Part shown: piece by piece, positions 20,746 to 31,163 of the stretch
Position numbering within the stretch: position 1 is the stretch's first letter
How the letters are laid out: each line of letters opens with the position of its first letter
Assembly (NCBI GenBank): GCA_003693705.1
Contig: RBZT01000525.1
Coordinates: 1-64,000 of the forward strand
Origin: Polymyxa betae
Taxonomy: Eukaryota; Endomyxa; Phytomyxea; Plasmodiophorida; Plasmodiophoridae
DNA: 64,000 nucleotides
Reading direction: 5' to 3'
Program-made: the position numbers and the translations under genes
Notes under the pieces: generated by a model
Database searches by the model: none
Seen by the model: only the letters and a program-made list of their open reading frames with translations
Told to the model about the DNA's origin: nothing

Positions 20746-21465
20746 ATGGAACTGGAAGTACAAACATTGACAGGGGCTAGAACCCGGATTTTGATTTCGA
20801 GATCGCGATCGACGATAGGTGACCTGAAATCGCGTTTATACGAACATTGGCAAATTCCGGTTGCTGGGCAGGTACGATTCGAATTTGACCTGAGCCCATT
20901 TTGATGATTATCACAGATTCTCGCTCACAGAGGTATTCTTCTTATTAGCAGTTGGTGGTCTCATTTCGCTTGTTGCAGGTAGGTTGCTTACCGATCGAGA
21001 TGATGCCGCTTTAGCAGAGCTTGGCGTTCTGTCCGGCGATTCGCTTGTCGTTATTTTCAGTTACAACCGCTGCTCGCCTCAGGTAAAATCGTAGCTGAAA
21101 CGATAGTCCCTAACTGCCGCTGTAGAAGTCACCGATATCAAGGACCAACACGAATATGATGCGACGTGGTCGTTCGCGGCAGGAAGCCGTTGAGGCGGTC
21201 GTGTCGACTCATAATCACGAAGAGGTCGTCGCGATAGCAATCTCGTACGACCCGGTGAAGGCCATGATTATAGAAGAAATGGGATTCTCTAATCCAGATC
21301 TCATCCGCCGGGCCCTGGTTCTGAACCGGTTCGTAGCCGCATCTTGCTTTCACACCGCATCTGGACAGAATGGTTCATAGGAATGAAATGGAAGCTTCGG
21401 TCGGTTGGCTTTCCAGACAGACCCGTTATCCAGCCTATCGCTCTTCATATAATCGTCGCTATTGA
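20746..21465 (+). CDS. Ubiquitin-like plus UBA domain protein
   Basis: Exons 20746-20871, 20917-20932 (16 bp), 20979-21082, 21126-21328 and 21369-21465, giving 181 aa. The N-terminal Ubl fold reads MELEVQTLTGARTRILI, TIGDLKSRLYEHWQIPV, GRLLTDRDDAALAELGVLSG, DSLVVIF. A central helical region follows (RSRQEAVEAVVSTHNHEEVV), then a UBA domain: IIEEMGFSNPDLIRRALVLN, MEASVGWLS. This is the order of shuttle factors such as RAD23 and ubiquilin, reduced to a minimal form without a second UBA or STI1 repeats. It probably binds polyubiquitin and the proteasome. The exact family is uncertain. Confidence 0.75.
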
Positions 21466-21786
21466 AACAGATAAAACCCAACTCTTCATCTTCTGGTCGA
21501 ATTTTTGCAAAATCGTCTTGAGTTTTTAGCCGCAACGAGAATTTTGCTGCTTAAGGTTTTGCTGAGGCTGGCGTCATCGGTCCCAAAGCGTTACCACTCT
21601 TTCTTACCAGACGCTCTCGCGAGCCATGATACAAAAGACGAGGGAGGGACGGGATTGCAGCCTGCTCTCTGCTGATAGCTTTGATAGCTGTAGGCGTGAG
21701 AGGTAGCGCGTGCTCCCATCGGCAATCCGACTGATAATTGCGGCCGCTCCCGTACTCTTTGTTTCAATCATTTCTTCTTCCAAATC
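21466..21786. promoter_or_regulatory. Upstream region of the prenyl synthase
   Basis: 321 bp of non-coding sequence with a short pyrimidine-rich run just before the ATG at 21787. No defined element is recognised. Confidence 0.35.
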
Positions 21787-23016
21787 ATGTCGTCGAAGGC
21801 TCTGGTTCTAACTGCCGCTGGTGCAGCTGTCTCTGGGGCCACGGTCGGCTGGCTCTTAGGTAGATGGCGCCGTCGCTGCCATGCGAACATGCCGGCAAAG
21901 CTCGGCATGTTCTCCCAAAGAGTGTTAGAAGATGTGATTCGAACGTATGATTGGACGGAGCAGAGCTCTATTAAGGCTGCATTTCAAGCGGTTCTTGATC
22001 GGTTAGTTAAAGAATTTGTCAATCATATCGCTTCGTTTGGTCTACCGGAAGAATTTCTGGAACGTATCCGGCATATGTGTGTGTATAATATTCGGGGAGG
22101 GAAGTACAATCGGGGCATGATCCTGGTTGGCAATACCCGGGACCTTTGTGCAGCTCAAGATATGGATCTGAAAACAGTCATCGGTCCTGCTCTGATTCTT
22201 GGATGGTGTATCGAAATTCTGCAATCGTCATTCCTGGTCGCTGATGACGTCATGGACGGCGCATTGACACGTCGTGGCCAGCCATGCTGGTATAAATTAC
22301 CTGAAGTGCAGCTGGATGCTGTCAACGATGCTCTGATATTAGAATCGTTCGTCTTCTGGCTGATCCAGGAAGAATTCCCGGCTTCAACGCACCCCGAATA
22401 CTTCGCCTCGTTCATCAATCTGTTCCGTGACGTCACTTTCAAGACTGAAATCGGGCAAGTTATGGATCTGTTATCTCAGCCTCAGGGTTGTCGCGGCCCT
22501 GAAGTTCTGAAACGATTTACCCGAGACAATCTCCGGTTGATTGTCGATTACAAGACCGCCTATTATTCATTTTACATTCCAATCGCGTGCAGCATGATAT
22601 TAACTGGTCTGAACAGTGAAGATCAGTTGCAAGCCGCCGAAGAAATCTCCATGTTGTTGGGCCGTAAATTCCAAGCGCAAGACGATTTCCTCGACTGTTA
22701 TGGGGACCCGAAAACGATCGGAAAGATTGGAACCGACATTCAGGACCATAAATGCACGTGGTTGTTGGTGGAAGCTCTCGCACGTGCGACTCCAGAACAA
22801 AGAACGATTTTAGAGCAAAATTTAGGCGTCAATGATCCGCAGAAGATCCAGAAAGTCAAAGAAGTCTATTCTCAGATCGACATTCCTGCAGTTTTCGAAA
22901 AAGCGGAAACAGAATCGTATCACTTGATCAAGCAGAGAATCAAGGAAACATCGGACAGCATTCCTTCGGTTGTTTTCGAGCGGGCTCTTGCATTGATTCA
23001 CAAGCGCGATAAATAA
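21787..23016 (+). CDS. Membrane-anchored trans-polyprenyl diphosphate synthase (FPPS fold)
   Basis: A single open frame of 409 aa, the clearest intronless gene here. Residues about 5-30 form a hydrophobic helix followed by RWRRR, a signal-anchor not found in ordinary cytosolic FPPS. The core has the eukaryotic FPPS features YNIRGGKYNRG (substrate Lys/Arg), the first Asp-rich motif FLVADDVMDGALTRRGQPCW, FKTEIGQVMD, YKTAYYSFYIP and the second Asp-rich motif QAQDDFLDCYGDP, then GTDIQDHKCTWL. The residues just before the first DDxxD are S-F-L-V-A; FPPS normally has two aromatic residues at positions -5 and -4, so the small Ser at -5 could permit a product longer than C15. C-terminal end KRDK is like FPPS. 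Confidence 0.93.
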   Translation: MSSKALVLTAAGAAVSGATVGWLLGRWRRRCHANMPAKLGMFSQRVLEDVIRTYDWTEQSSIKAAFQAVLDRLVKEFVNHIASFGLPEEFLERIRHMCVYNIRGGKYNRGMILVGNTRDLCAAQDMDLKTVIGPALILGWCIEILQSSFLVADDVMDGALTRRGQPCWYKLPEVQLDAVNDALILESFVFWLIQEEFPASTHPEYFASFINLFRDVTFKTEIGQVMDLLSQPQGCRGPEVLKRFTRDNLRLIVDYKTAYYSFYIPIACSMILTGLNSEDQLQAAEEISMLLGRKFQAQDDFLDCYGDPKTIGKIGTDIQDHKCTWLLVEALARATPEQRTILEQNLGVNDPQKIQKVKEVYSQIDIPAVFEKAETESYHLIKQRIKETSDSIPSVVFERALALIHKRDK

Positions 23017-23039
23017 ACTGATTGTCTATTGCCAGATGT

Positions 23040-23546
23040 TTAAAGGATGTCGCAAAATCTCCTTCTTCGACCCTTGTAATCAAGTAGATACGTCACTTGC
23101 TTGGAATTTAAAACTCCTCGTCGTTTTGATCGCAGTAGCTCGATAGTTTTTTCTGAACTTAATCCAGCGTTTACAAGGCTCATGCCTACGAGCAACGCAG
23201 AACGGCCTAATCCAGCAGTGCAATGAACGCAAAGAGCTTTCTTTGGCTCTGCCTTAAAGAAGACCGTCACCAGATCGTCCCAGGCCTTGCTTTGGTCTTT
23301 GTCAGGAACCGATCCATCCTGCAAAGGAAACTCGACAAGCTTAATGTCGCCCAGATCATCTTGCGTGTAAGGTTGTTCTTCAGACACTCGAACAAGCAGC
23401 CGAACATTATATTCATGTAATCGCTGCACCCACAACTTCTTGAGTTCCGGAGGCGGGACGGGACTGAACACAAATCCCATACCGCCAAACTCGACCAGAA
23501 CGACGCCATCGAGCAGGGCAGAGCCAGTTGCAGGCCCTCGACCCAT
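23040..23546 (-). CDS. PRL (PTP4A)-type dual-specificity phosphatase with CaaX box
   Basis: 168 aa in one exon; an upstream exon is possible because the frame stays open. The catalytic loop is VHCTAGLGRSALLVGM (HCx5R), with the general-acid region VEFPLQDGSVPDKDQ upstream. The Ala after Thr and GLGRS are close to the VHCVAGLGRAP of PRLs. LRSKRRGVLNSKQVTYLLDY matches the following helix. The C-terminus KGRRRRFCDIL is a polybasic patch followed by Cys-Asp-Ile-Leu, a CaaX box whose final Leu favours geranylgeranylation. Both are PRL hallmarks that place the enzyme on membranes. It converges on the prenyl synthase with stops 24 bp apart. Confidence 0.85.
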   Translation of the reverse strand: MGRGPATGSALLDGVVLVEFGGMGFVFSPVPPPELKKLWVQRLHEYNVRLLVRVSEEQPYTQDDLGDIKLVEFPLQDGSVPDKDQSKAWDDLVTVFFKAEPKKALCVHCTAGLGRSALLVGMSLVNAGLSSEKTIELLRSKRRGVLNSKQVTYLLDYKGRRRRFCDIL

Positions 23547-23976
23547 ACCGACGGCTGACAGCTTAGTCGCCTGATCAAGAGAGAGCCACCTGTATCTGAT
23601 GCAACTGTTTTATGAACGGACACAAAGACACCATACACAGCGCATTCTATTACACACTGATGCAATGTTACAATTGCGGTAGCTCACGACTTGATGCCAA
23701 ATCGATGGTGGAGCCACCCATATCTGTTATCAAATTTTGCCTCGGATTTTTTGAATAGTTTTTAGTCGGCGCCGTTTGGGTTGATGATCGCGCAAGGCAG
23801 TTGGCGGCAGCCGGCAACGGCATTTAAGCAAGATATGCGGGAGAAATGGCCAGTGTCTGCAAGTGTCCGTCACGAGAGATATCAGCACGACCGGTTTCGC
23901 GTCCGATCGATCCGAAATTCTGGATTGAGGCTGATATCTTTTGGCAGCAGCGTGTGCCTTCCATTCCACAAATATC
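23547..23976. promoter_or_regulatory. Divergent intergenic region, phosphatase / LIM protein
   Basis: 430 bp between divergent starts; the part nearest 23600 could hold a 5' exon of the phosphatase. Nothing else is recognised. Confidence 0.35.
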
Positions 23977-24823
23977 ATGTCGAGCACCGCCAAGTTGGGC
24001 GGCGCTGCTGCCAAGTGTCAGGCTTGCCAGAAGACCGTCTACCCGTTAGAAGCCGTCAATTTACCAGATGCCGTCTTTCATAAGCGATGCTTCAAATGTA
24101 AGTCGAATTAAACATGTAAATGAAAGTACTGAACATCACTCAGGTACGAAATGCGATTGTGTCGTGTCGCCTGGCAGCTGTGCCATGTTTAAACAGACGC
24201 CATATTGTAAAGTCCATTTCCTCGAAATGTTCAAAGAACGTGGGACGTACGCCGTTTTCGCTGATGATTACGATCCGAATGCACCAGCTTTCAAGAGTCG
24301 GTCTGGGCTTCAATCGCAGATTTCAGCAACCAGCGCAACGAGCGATACGCCTTCCAACTCAAGCTCTGACGAACCAATTGCTGCATTATCAGCACCCGCA
24401 ACGGTCGTTAAATCATCCGATGAAGCCGGCGATACGCTATTGCCACCGAATGGTTCTGTCGCAGCACGTCTGAAGAAATTCAATACGACCGATGCGGCCT
24501 CGTCGTCGCAATCCCAGCCTAAGCGAGATCTAACCCCATCTTCCACCACATCTACCGAGACGGCAAAAGACGAGGAAGAACCGGGAGCAGGAGACCTCCC
24601 GCCTGCTGATGGAATCAATTTCGGGATTTTTAGTTCAATTATGAAAAACGACCCTGCCGGACTTCGTGATGCTGTAACTGAGGCAGGCTTGGAGGCACTG
24701 TTTGAAAAAAACGAGAATGGGTCCACCCCGATCGAGTTGGCTTTCACCAGCGATAAACTCGAATGTGGCCGTGCCCTGATCGACATTGTCCAAGAGCAGA
24801 TCATCAAACTACGAGCCAGTTAG
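23977..24823 (+). CDS. Single LIM-domain protein with C-terminal helical repeat
   Basis: Exons 23977-24097 and 24144-24823, giving 266 aa. The LIM domain (residues about 10-75) opens CQACQKTVYPLE, continues FHKRCFKCTKCDC and closes YCKVHFLEMFKERGTY; all eight zinc ligands can be placed. This is the CRP/plant-LIM layout. A Ser/Thr/Pro-rich linker (about 100-185) follows. The last 65 residues (FSSIMKNDPAGLRDAVTEAG, GSTPIELAFTSDKLECGRAL) read like one or two ankyrin-type repeats. It is a probable actin-cytoskeleton adaptor. Confidence 0.85.
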
Positions 24824-25075
24824 AGCGACGTATTGCTAAGAATACAGCATACTTCAATGTTTATAGTTAGCTCTCGCCTTTGTCAGAGTCGAATCGAAAA
24901 TTCAATAGTCATGAAGACAGAACAGCGCAAAGCTGCACCTGTCCACCATCCTAACCTGAAAGGCTCCTGGCTGATAACATCGATACAGCTTGCGACTACT
25001 GCCGCCAACCCGCTCGGATATTCTTGAGGCAGCATTCGCAATGCTAAAACTATTAAATCTGCTGCCACGAGACGA

Positions 25076-26388
25076 TTAAGAACGACACATGCACCCGCAG
25101 CCAGATGGGCATTCCGAATCGGACCGAAACCATTCTGACATATGGTTGCGATGGCCGCCATGCAGACAGGATTTACAGAACTGCATGGCGCCTTTAACCT
25201 TTGTTCGACAGACAGAGCAGACAGCGCCTTCCAACGGGAACTGCACTTTGGCGGCCTCAACCTGAGACTGATCCGCACGAACGAGCGACAAAAGCTCAGC
25301 TCGGGCTGATAGTAAACCAAGCCGGGCCAGTATTTCAGCATATTGCAGCGCCAGCTTGTCGCTAGCTCGGAACTTATGAATGCCATCGCTGGGAGAGGTT
25401 AAGCCAACAAAAGACAACTCGCCGAAACCGCCCCGTGATATTGGCAGTTTGAAAACTGACGATAGTAAGGCAGCCATTTGAATGTCATTCGATGCCATAA
25501 ATTGTAGGGTGAGACGCTGAGCGAGAAGCCCGCCAAATGCATGATGTTGCCAAGGACGAGAGGCGCGTTCCGAATTCCATGCCTTGCAGACGTTGGCGGC
25601 AACCTCCCAAGCCCAAGAATGAACGTTATGCTGAGCTGCGCGAGCTTTGACGGCGTTCGATTTACAGATTGCTGCGGCAGATGGACCACAAAGCGAATAT
25701 TGGGCAGCTAGTTGGACGCTGAGCGGAAACAGGGCAGGCAAGCTGCAAATCATAATGGTGGTGCATGGCGAGGCACGGGTTGGTGCTGGTGAGGCGTCAT
25801 CACTGGACGACTCAAAACCAACTGTATCCTCATGATAGCGCTGATGCTGGAAATCACCATGGTATTCGTTCTGGTAGAAAGCACGAAAATACTCATCGGC
25901 GGCTGGCAGATCATCGACCGCGAATAGATCAACAGATAAGGTAGCCGGTGTAGGCGACGTGGCGTTTAAATCAGCAAACATATCAGGATGGTGATCCTCG
26001 TTGTCAATATCCTCCAGGCCGCAATCTAAAGCTGATTTTAGATCGCGATATGTCCTGTAATGTTGAGAGCTTATAAGTCCACAAAAGCAGAGATGCGATT
26101 CAAGAATGACCTTGGAAGAATAAGGGCTGTATTTGAAACATCCTGAAATCTAGTCAGGTTATTAAATACAACAAGTCGTCCATTCCATCCGAACACAGCC
26201 CCGAATAATCTCGGGCAGGCAATCGCAGCCGCAGTCGAATACGATCGGTTTCGCTCTTCGACAATGTCGTCCATCAAGAACAGCGACTGCGACGAACCCG
26301 ACAGCTGCAGCGATGTATAGGACGGGACATGGCGATGGTGGCCTTGAGAGCCGAGCTCCGCCATCGACGATCCGCTGATCAGATCCAT
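25076..26388 (-). CDS. WDR59-like GATOR2/SEACAT C-terminal region protein
   Basis: Exons 26111-26388 and 25076-26054, giving 418 aa. The N-terminal part has CPRLFGAVFGWNGRLVVFNN, the segment that follows the propeller in WDR59. The C-terminus is a crossed RING/zinc-binding module: VCSVCRTKVKGAMQFCKSCL, HGGHRNHMSEWF, CPSGCGCMC, the WDR59/Sea3 signature. WDR59 normally has about 900-1000 aa with an N-terminal seven-blade WD40 propeller and an RWD domain; here neither is found upstream, where a plus-strand ankyrin gene begins at 26612. Either the gene is a true short form or the propeller is encoded elsewhere. The ATG at 26388 is a choice; the frame stays open to about 26439. Confidence 0.75.
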
Positions 26389-26611
26389 CGCCTCTGAAAA
26401 TAATCGGCGTTTAGATCTGAGCACAGTGCGGACATCCACACTGACACAGAGCTATACAAAAGAAGGCTTTTAAGCTACAAATTCGTTTTCCTAAATTTCT
26501 ACTCTTTGAAAATTCATACTACAATTGACGCGGTCAGCATAGCTAGATTGAAATATGCTCTATATCGTGTAAATTTTCAGATTCGCGTGCCCAGAGGTGG
26601 TAGATCTGTAA

Positions 26612-27753
26612 ATGATCAATGAGGCTCAGCCGCGCTACAAAGCCGCCTTTCGCCGCTTCTGTCTTAAACATCGCGTCATATTCTTGATGCGAGTCGACAA
26701 CAACGATTTCAAACGAATTCACGAAACTGTCTTCAAATTCGAACATGCGGCATGCACAGGGGATCTCGACGCCGTTGATGCTCTGCTAAGGAAGCCCTGG
26801 ATTGACAGCAGCGTTAGAACGCGAGCTTTTAAGAAAGCTTGCGAATTTGGCCACATCAATGTCGTCGAGCGACTACTCAAGGAACATGGCGTCGTTCCGA
26901 ATGCCCAGTTTAATTGGGCGATCCGGATAGCAGCTGCCAACAATCATTCGGATCTAATAGATCGATTATTAGCCATTGAGCAAATAGATGCCACAGCCAG
27001 AAACAATTGGGCTCTTGTTCGTGCAGCCGAACGCGGCCATGCTAGGATCGTCGAACGCCTTCTGAACGTTCCGGGAATCGATCCAGGAGCTAGAAACAAC
27101 TGGTCCATTATCAAAGCTGCAGAGAACGGTGTAGAACAGAAATAAAAGTTTTTTCCCATCTTACCTATTACGAAAGTTTTGGAAGGCATTTTGTTTGTTT
27201 CGATTCATTTCGCTAAAACTTACTTGGAGATTGCTGAAACCGTGGTGTTTAGGACATGCTGCAATTGTCGATCTGCTTCTTCATGTTCCAGGCGTAGACC
27301 CGACGGCGCTGGACAACGAAGCCTTAAAAAGTGCTATTCGTTTAGGCTGGTCCGATGTCGTCTGCTTATTAATCCAAGATGATCGCGTCCGACGAACGAT
27401 TCCTGATTTCGGTATTCTATCAGCATTCCAGCCAGACGATTAGTTAATCCAGTTCAGGGAAGCTTTTCCAAATCGCTACTCGAGCTGCCGTACGTAGAAA
27501 GCTGCTGGCAGCTATGAGAGAAAACGCAGTGAAGTCGATTCTGTTATTAGCATGGGCGAGGAATCCATTGCCGGATGCTATTCGCCAAAAGGTGCTTCTA
27601 TATTCGCATGGAATCTGGCTGACGGGCGCCAACGAGGAAGAGAACCTCAACATCATACGAAGCATCATGCGACGAGGTCGTCTTGGCCGTGCCCTGACCA
27701 GCGACGGTCGCCACACCAGCTTAGCTGAATCTCATCACTATGATAATGTGTAG
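26612..27753 (+). CDS. Ankyrin-repeat protein
   Basis: Exons 26612-27128, 27253-27411 and 27458-27753, giving 323 aa. Repeats of about 33 residues are visible: EHAACTGDLDAVDALLRKPW, KKACEFGHINVVERLLKEHG, IRIAAANNHSDLIDRLLAIE, VRAAERGHARIVERLLNVPG, then GHAAIVDLLLHVPGVDPTAL after the intron. The repeats share an Asn-Asn-Trp motif (ARNNWALVRAAE, ARNNWSIIKAAE), which suggests recent internal duplication. The C-terminal 100 residues are helical without clear repeats. It is divergent from the WDR59-like gene. Function is unknown. Confidence 0.85.
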
Positions 27754-28168
27754 ACTGAATGTCTTCACTATAATAATGTGTAGAGTGAACGCAATAAAAA
27801 CTGAAGTGAAAGTCATTTTTACACACAAACTATTCTTCATAAAGGTCATCTTACCTGGTGATCAAAGTACATCCCGGGGCGCCTTCCGCGAGGTGCTCAC
27901 AGCTGATGTTGGCAGGGAATAGGAGAAGTAGCGGGCACTGAGCTACAACAGGGGTGGGAGCCTTACTCTGATCTGGGCGGAGAGAAGAATTGTTTTCGTC
28001 TCTAACTGCACAGCATTGAATTTATAATCGTTGTGGTCACTCTTTGGAAGGGTGGTCGACGTTCAAGCATATGATCATACAGAATCAAGTAAAGCCACCT
28101 TGTGGCCAGGATCCGCTATCTGTATCCAGGAGATTTTAGACCATTGGCGGAGAAGAAAGATTTTGATA
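27754..28168. other. Gap with an imperfect direct repeat
   Basis: Just around the ankyrin stop, TCACTATGATAATGTGTAGA and TCACTATAATAATGTGTAGA occur in tandem about 31-33 bp apart (27735-27786). No gene is recognised in the rest. Confidence 0.5.
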
Positions 28169-28692
28169 TTATTGAAAGAAAATGCTGTCAAAATATATTG
28201 CATAAAGCAAGAATGCAATTGTAACAATCTGGGCTAAGGCGATAATGTCGTCACGAATCGGCTCATCCTGAGTTTCTCCGCCGATTAACAAGTGGGATTG
28301 CGAGACGGCTTCATTCCCCGACGGCCATCGACCTTTTAAACAGATATCAAGACAATCATCCCATCATACAAACCCCAAATTCAGCAATTCGATATTAATG
28401 AGAACAAATGCATAACGTCAGTATTCCTACGAATTCCATCAGGAGGCGAAATTATATCGCCGGAGACTCGGTCGAGATCTGCATGCAGGCGATGAGGCGC
28501 TGTCGCAGCCATCAAGTCGGTGTCGTGCAAATCGGGACGACGGCAGGCAACGACATCCGTCGCTGTACAGAGTCAGTTAACGCCTAAGTAACCATTCATC
28601 CTTTCGAACTTACCGACGAACGCGGCGCCTGATTCGATCCGGCTGTACTCCCCAACATCAACCAGCGCCAACAACAGCGACGTCAGTCGCAT
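28169..28692 (-). CDS. Small protein with C-terminal TM helix, unrecognised
   Basis: Exons 28614-28692, 28431-28562 and 28169-28332, giving 124 aa; introns of 51 and 98 bp, all phases consistent. The N-terminus MRLTSLLLALVDVGEYSR is mildly hydrophobic. The middle is polar (ACRRPDLHDTDLMAATAPHR). The C-terminus DDIIALAQIVTIAFLLYAIY forms one membrane helix, as in tail-anchored proteins. No family is recognised. The long run of coherent phases across three exons is the evidence. Confidence 0.5.
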
Positions 28693-28846
28693 TCGCGAAC
28701 TTCAAGAATGCACATAGACCGGGGCCACATTGGCCAATGATGCAATTACAGCAAGTCGAGGCGGTCGGGAGAGGCACGCGCCCATCCCCATCGTTAGCCG
28801 TCCAATCCAAGGAACGGGTTCAACCGCGCGCGCATGACAATATCGT

Positions 28847-29627
28847 CTACGGTTTATTCCGTTTCCGTTTTAGCAGGCTCGCCAGACGCGTGGGCTCGCT
28901 TGGGGTGCTCTCAATCTGCTTGATGGCGCGATTCGAGATCTGCAGTTTGCCTTGGCGATACTGGCCCACACCAATCTTGAGGCCGACGCCCCGATCCTGG
29001 GCCGAAGTCTGAGGGTCGCTGCGCTTCATGACGAGATTGCCCGCGGCCCGGTCCATCTCGTCCTGGCGAGCCTGGCGCTGTTTCTGTTTCTGGCGCATGC
29101 CTTTCAGGATGTTGATCGGTGTCTTGATGTTCTTCGGCGCTTTTCCGCCCAGCGACATGATCATCTTCGCCTCGTACTGTTTCTTTCTCTTGTTGTCGAG
29201 TTGTGAGGCGCCCAGACGCTCGATCAGAGCGGCATCAATACGAAACGCTTTTCGATCGAGCTCATGTTCTGACGGCGTTGTCCTAGGTCTTACTTGCCTG
29301 GAAGCGTCACCAGCTGCTCGAATTTGGTCGATTTTCGACGACTGCAAGAAACTCGTTAGAAACTCGTATAGTTGATGTATCAGTAGATGACTTTGAAACG
29401 TTACCAAAGAATAATCGGCAACAAGCACTTATAATCAAGCCATAAAAGTGGAAAATCCGGTTGGTCAAAAAATGTCGCTGTAATGAAGGCAAGCACCCAA
29501 CCATGAATAATTTCTTTTCGAGTCGATGCGAAGACGGTCTGGGAGCCTGCGAGGCAAACCGGGATCGCAACGGGCGCTCTTCGGTCCCATCGACGACGAC
29601 AACGGCAGGTCTTGTTTTGGCCGACAT
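28847..29627 (-). CDS. C1orf131/DUF4602-like nucleolar protein
   Basis: The well-supported part is the 3' exon (about 29380 to 28847), rich in Lys/Arg/Gln helix: LDNKRKKQYEAKMIMSLGGK, APKNIKTPINILKGMRQK, QARQDEMDRAAGNLVMKRSD. The APKN then Met/Lys-rich pattern and the DEMDRAAG segment match the short DUF4602 proteins, nucleolar factors of small-subunit rRNA processing. A 5' exon starts at the ATG at 29627 (MSAKTRPAVVVVDGTEERPL). The joint between the two, and whether a small exon lies between them, is not settled. The C-terminus SLLKRKRNKP is basic. An alternative start at 29878 on the same strand cannot be excluded. Confidence 0.65.
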
Positions 29628-29893
29628 GACGCCAATTCCCTCGAAATCACAATTCCGCAGATTCCATCCAGAATCGAAATTTCCGCGCAATTGTGTTTTG
29701 CTTTCGCAGTTGAAGTTTCGCAAATTATTCCCTTTTTTCGGCGCCTCCGATCATCTCCAGGTTGGCGATTCACCGGGTACCACTTACAGCGCTTACCAGA
29801 GATCCTAATGATGTCACCGGATCTAATTCCAAGTATTGAAAAAATCACTTGATACGCTGTCTTGTTGCGCGTGCCCATGCCTGATTCTCGCCC

Positions 29894-31163
29894 ATGTCGG
29901 CATCGGCCGACGCCCTGGTGCTAGCTGAGCGTCACGCCCGGTCCCTGGAGCAGGTGATCGCCGATCACGATCTGCGTCTATGTAGCGTCCAAGACCAGAT
30001 TGGCACCTTGATTTCGGTCGAAAACTTCAATGATGCCTCCGACCGCGCGCTGTCAATCGATCAGGTCGAGCTGGCTGTTTCAGCGCTCGACAGCGACATC
30101 ACAACAGCATTGGCATCATATTTGAGACCTCGTGATATACATACACGCCTGGCGCTATGCTGCCGGTACGTCGACATGCTAGCGTGCGCGGATCGCGTCC
30201 GAAATCTGGCCAAAGTGTTCGGTATTCAACAGAGTACACCGTTCCTGGACTCGCTGCCGACCTTGGAAGAATGGATGCTATCCCAGCGTAGTAAAGGCGC
30301 GTCTGAAGATGACCTTCGATTGCGTATCGCTGACTACCAGCATCGTATCAAGTTACTTCAGCGACGATATAAAGGCGTTCCTGGATTGTACCAGATGCAG
30401 TAAGGTGTCTGATACAATTTTCATTTGTGCTAAGTATCAGTTTAGCGGATCGCGGTTAAGAGAAGCTGCCGCTATACGAGAAAAAGTTCAATCGGCAACC
30501 GCGTTAATTGCTGCCGTCAGAACTCAGTTAACTCAGCTTGTATATACGAAGAACTCGGTGTCTTCTAAATTAGAGCCGTTATTCTCCCAGACAGTAGAGT
30601 CACAACGATTGGCAGAGCAGATCTCGGAGCGAATCACCTCCCTTCGTAAGCGATTGCAACAGAATTCGGATAAGCACAAATATTACGATATGCTGAAGTC
30701 AGACCTGGACAAAGCTGTTCGCGTCTTTAATCGGTTTCAGGACGTTTATCAACAATGGAGTATGAGCCGAGCACAATCTACAGATTGCGTATCAACGAAG
30801 CTGCGGCAATTGATGGAGTTCTCTGAAGAACTGTCCCGGGCCAAAGAGAATTTGAACAACATGGTTGCCGCTGGTCCTTCATTCTCCGATATGGAATCTA
30901 ATAGAGAAGCCCGACGGATGGTGACTGAAGCGACGCTACTGGTGAGAATGATAAATGAGGTTAAAGAAGCAAATACGAAATGGAGGTTGCAGAAGGAAAA
31001 TGTTGCTAGCGAACTGTGCCGAGAACTTGCCCGGCTTCACCTAGGGCATGCAAAACTAATCGACACTGCTGAGAGATATGTGGAATCTTTCAGGGCAATT
31101 CGCAGCAAAGTATGTTCTAACTGGGTTCGCCATCTTGGTCCAGAATCTTTAGAAAAATTATAA
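29894..31163 (+). CDS. Coiled-coil protein, unrecognised
   Basis: Exons 29894-30399 and 30446-31163, giving 407 aa. It is nearly all helical. Heptad-rich stretches include LEQVIADHDLRLCSVQDQIG, LRIADYQHRIKLLQRRYKGV, REAAAIREKVQSATALIAAV, LAEQISERITSLRKRLQQNS and EELSRAKENLNNMVAAG. No catalytic motif, signal peptide or TM helix is seen. It could be a tether, centrosome or cilium component. The single intron is 46 bp and joins in phase 2. Confidence 0.7.

Noticed and set aside
29461-29852. Plus-strand ORFs over the C1orf131-like 5' exon
   Set aside because: Antisense shadows; the minus strand has the family match.
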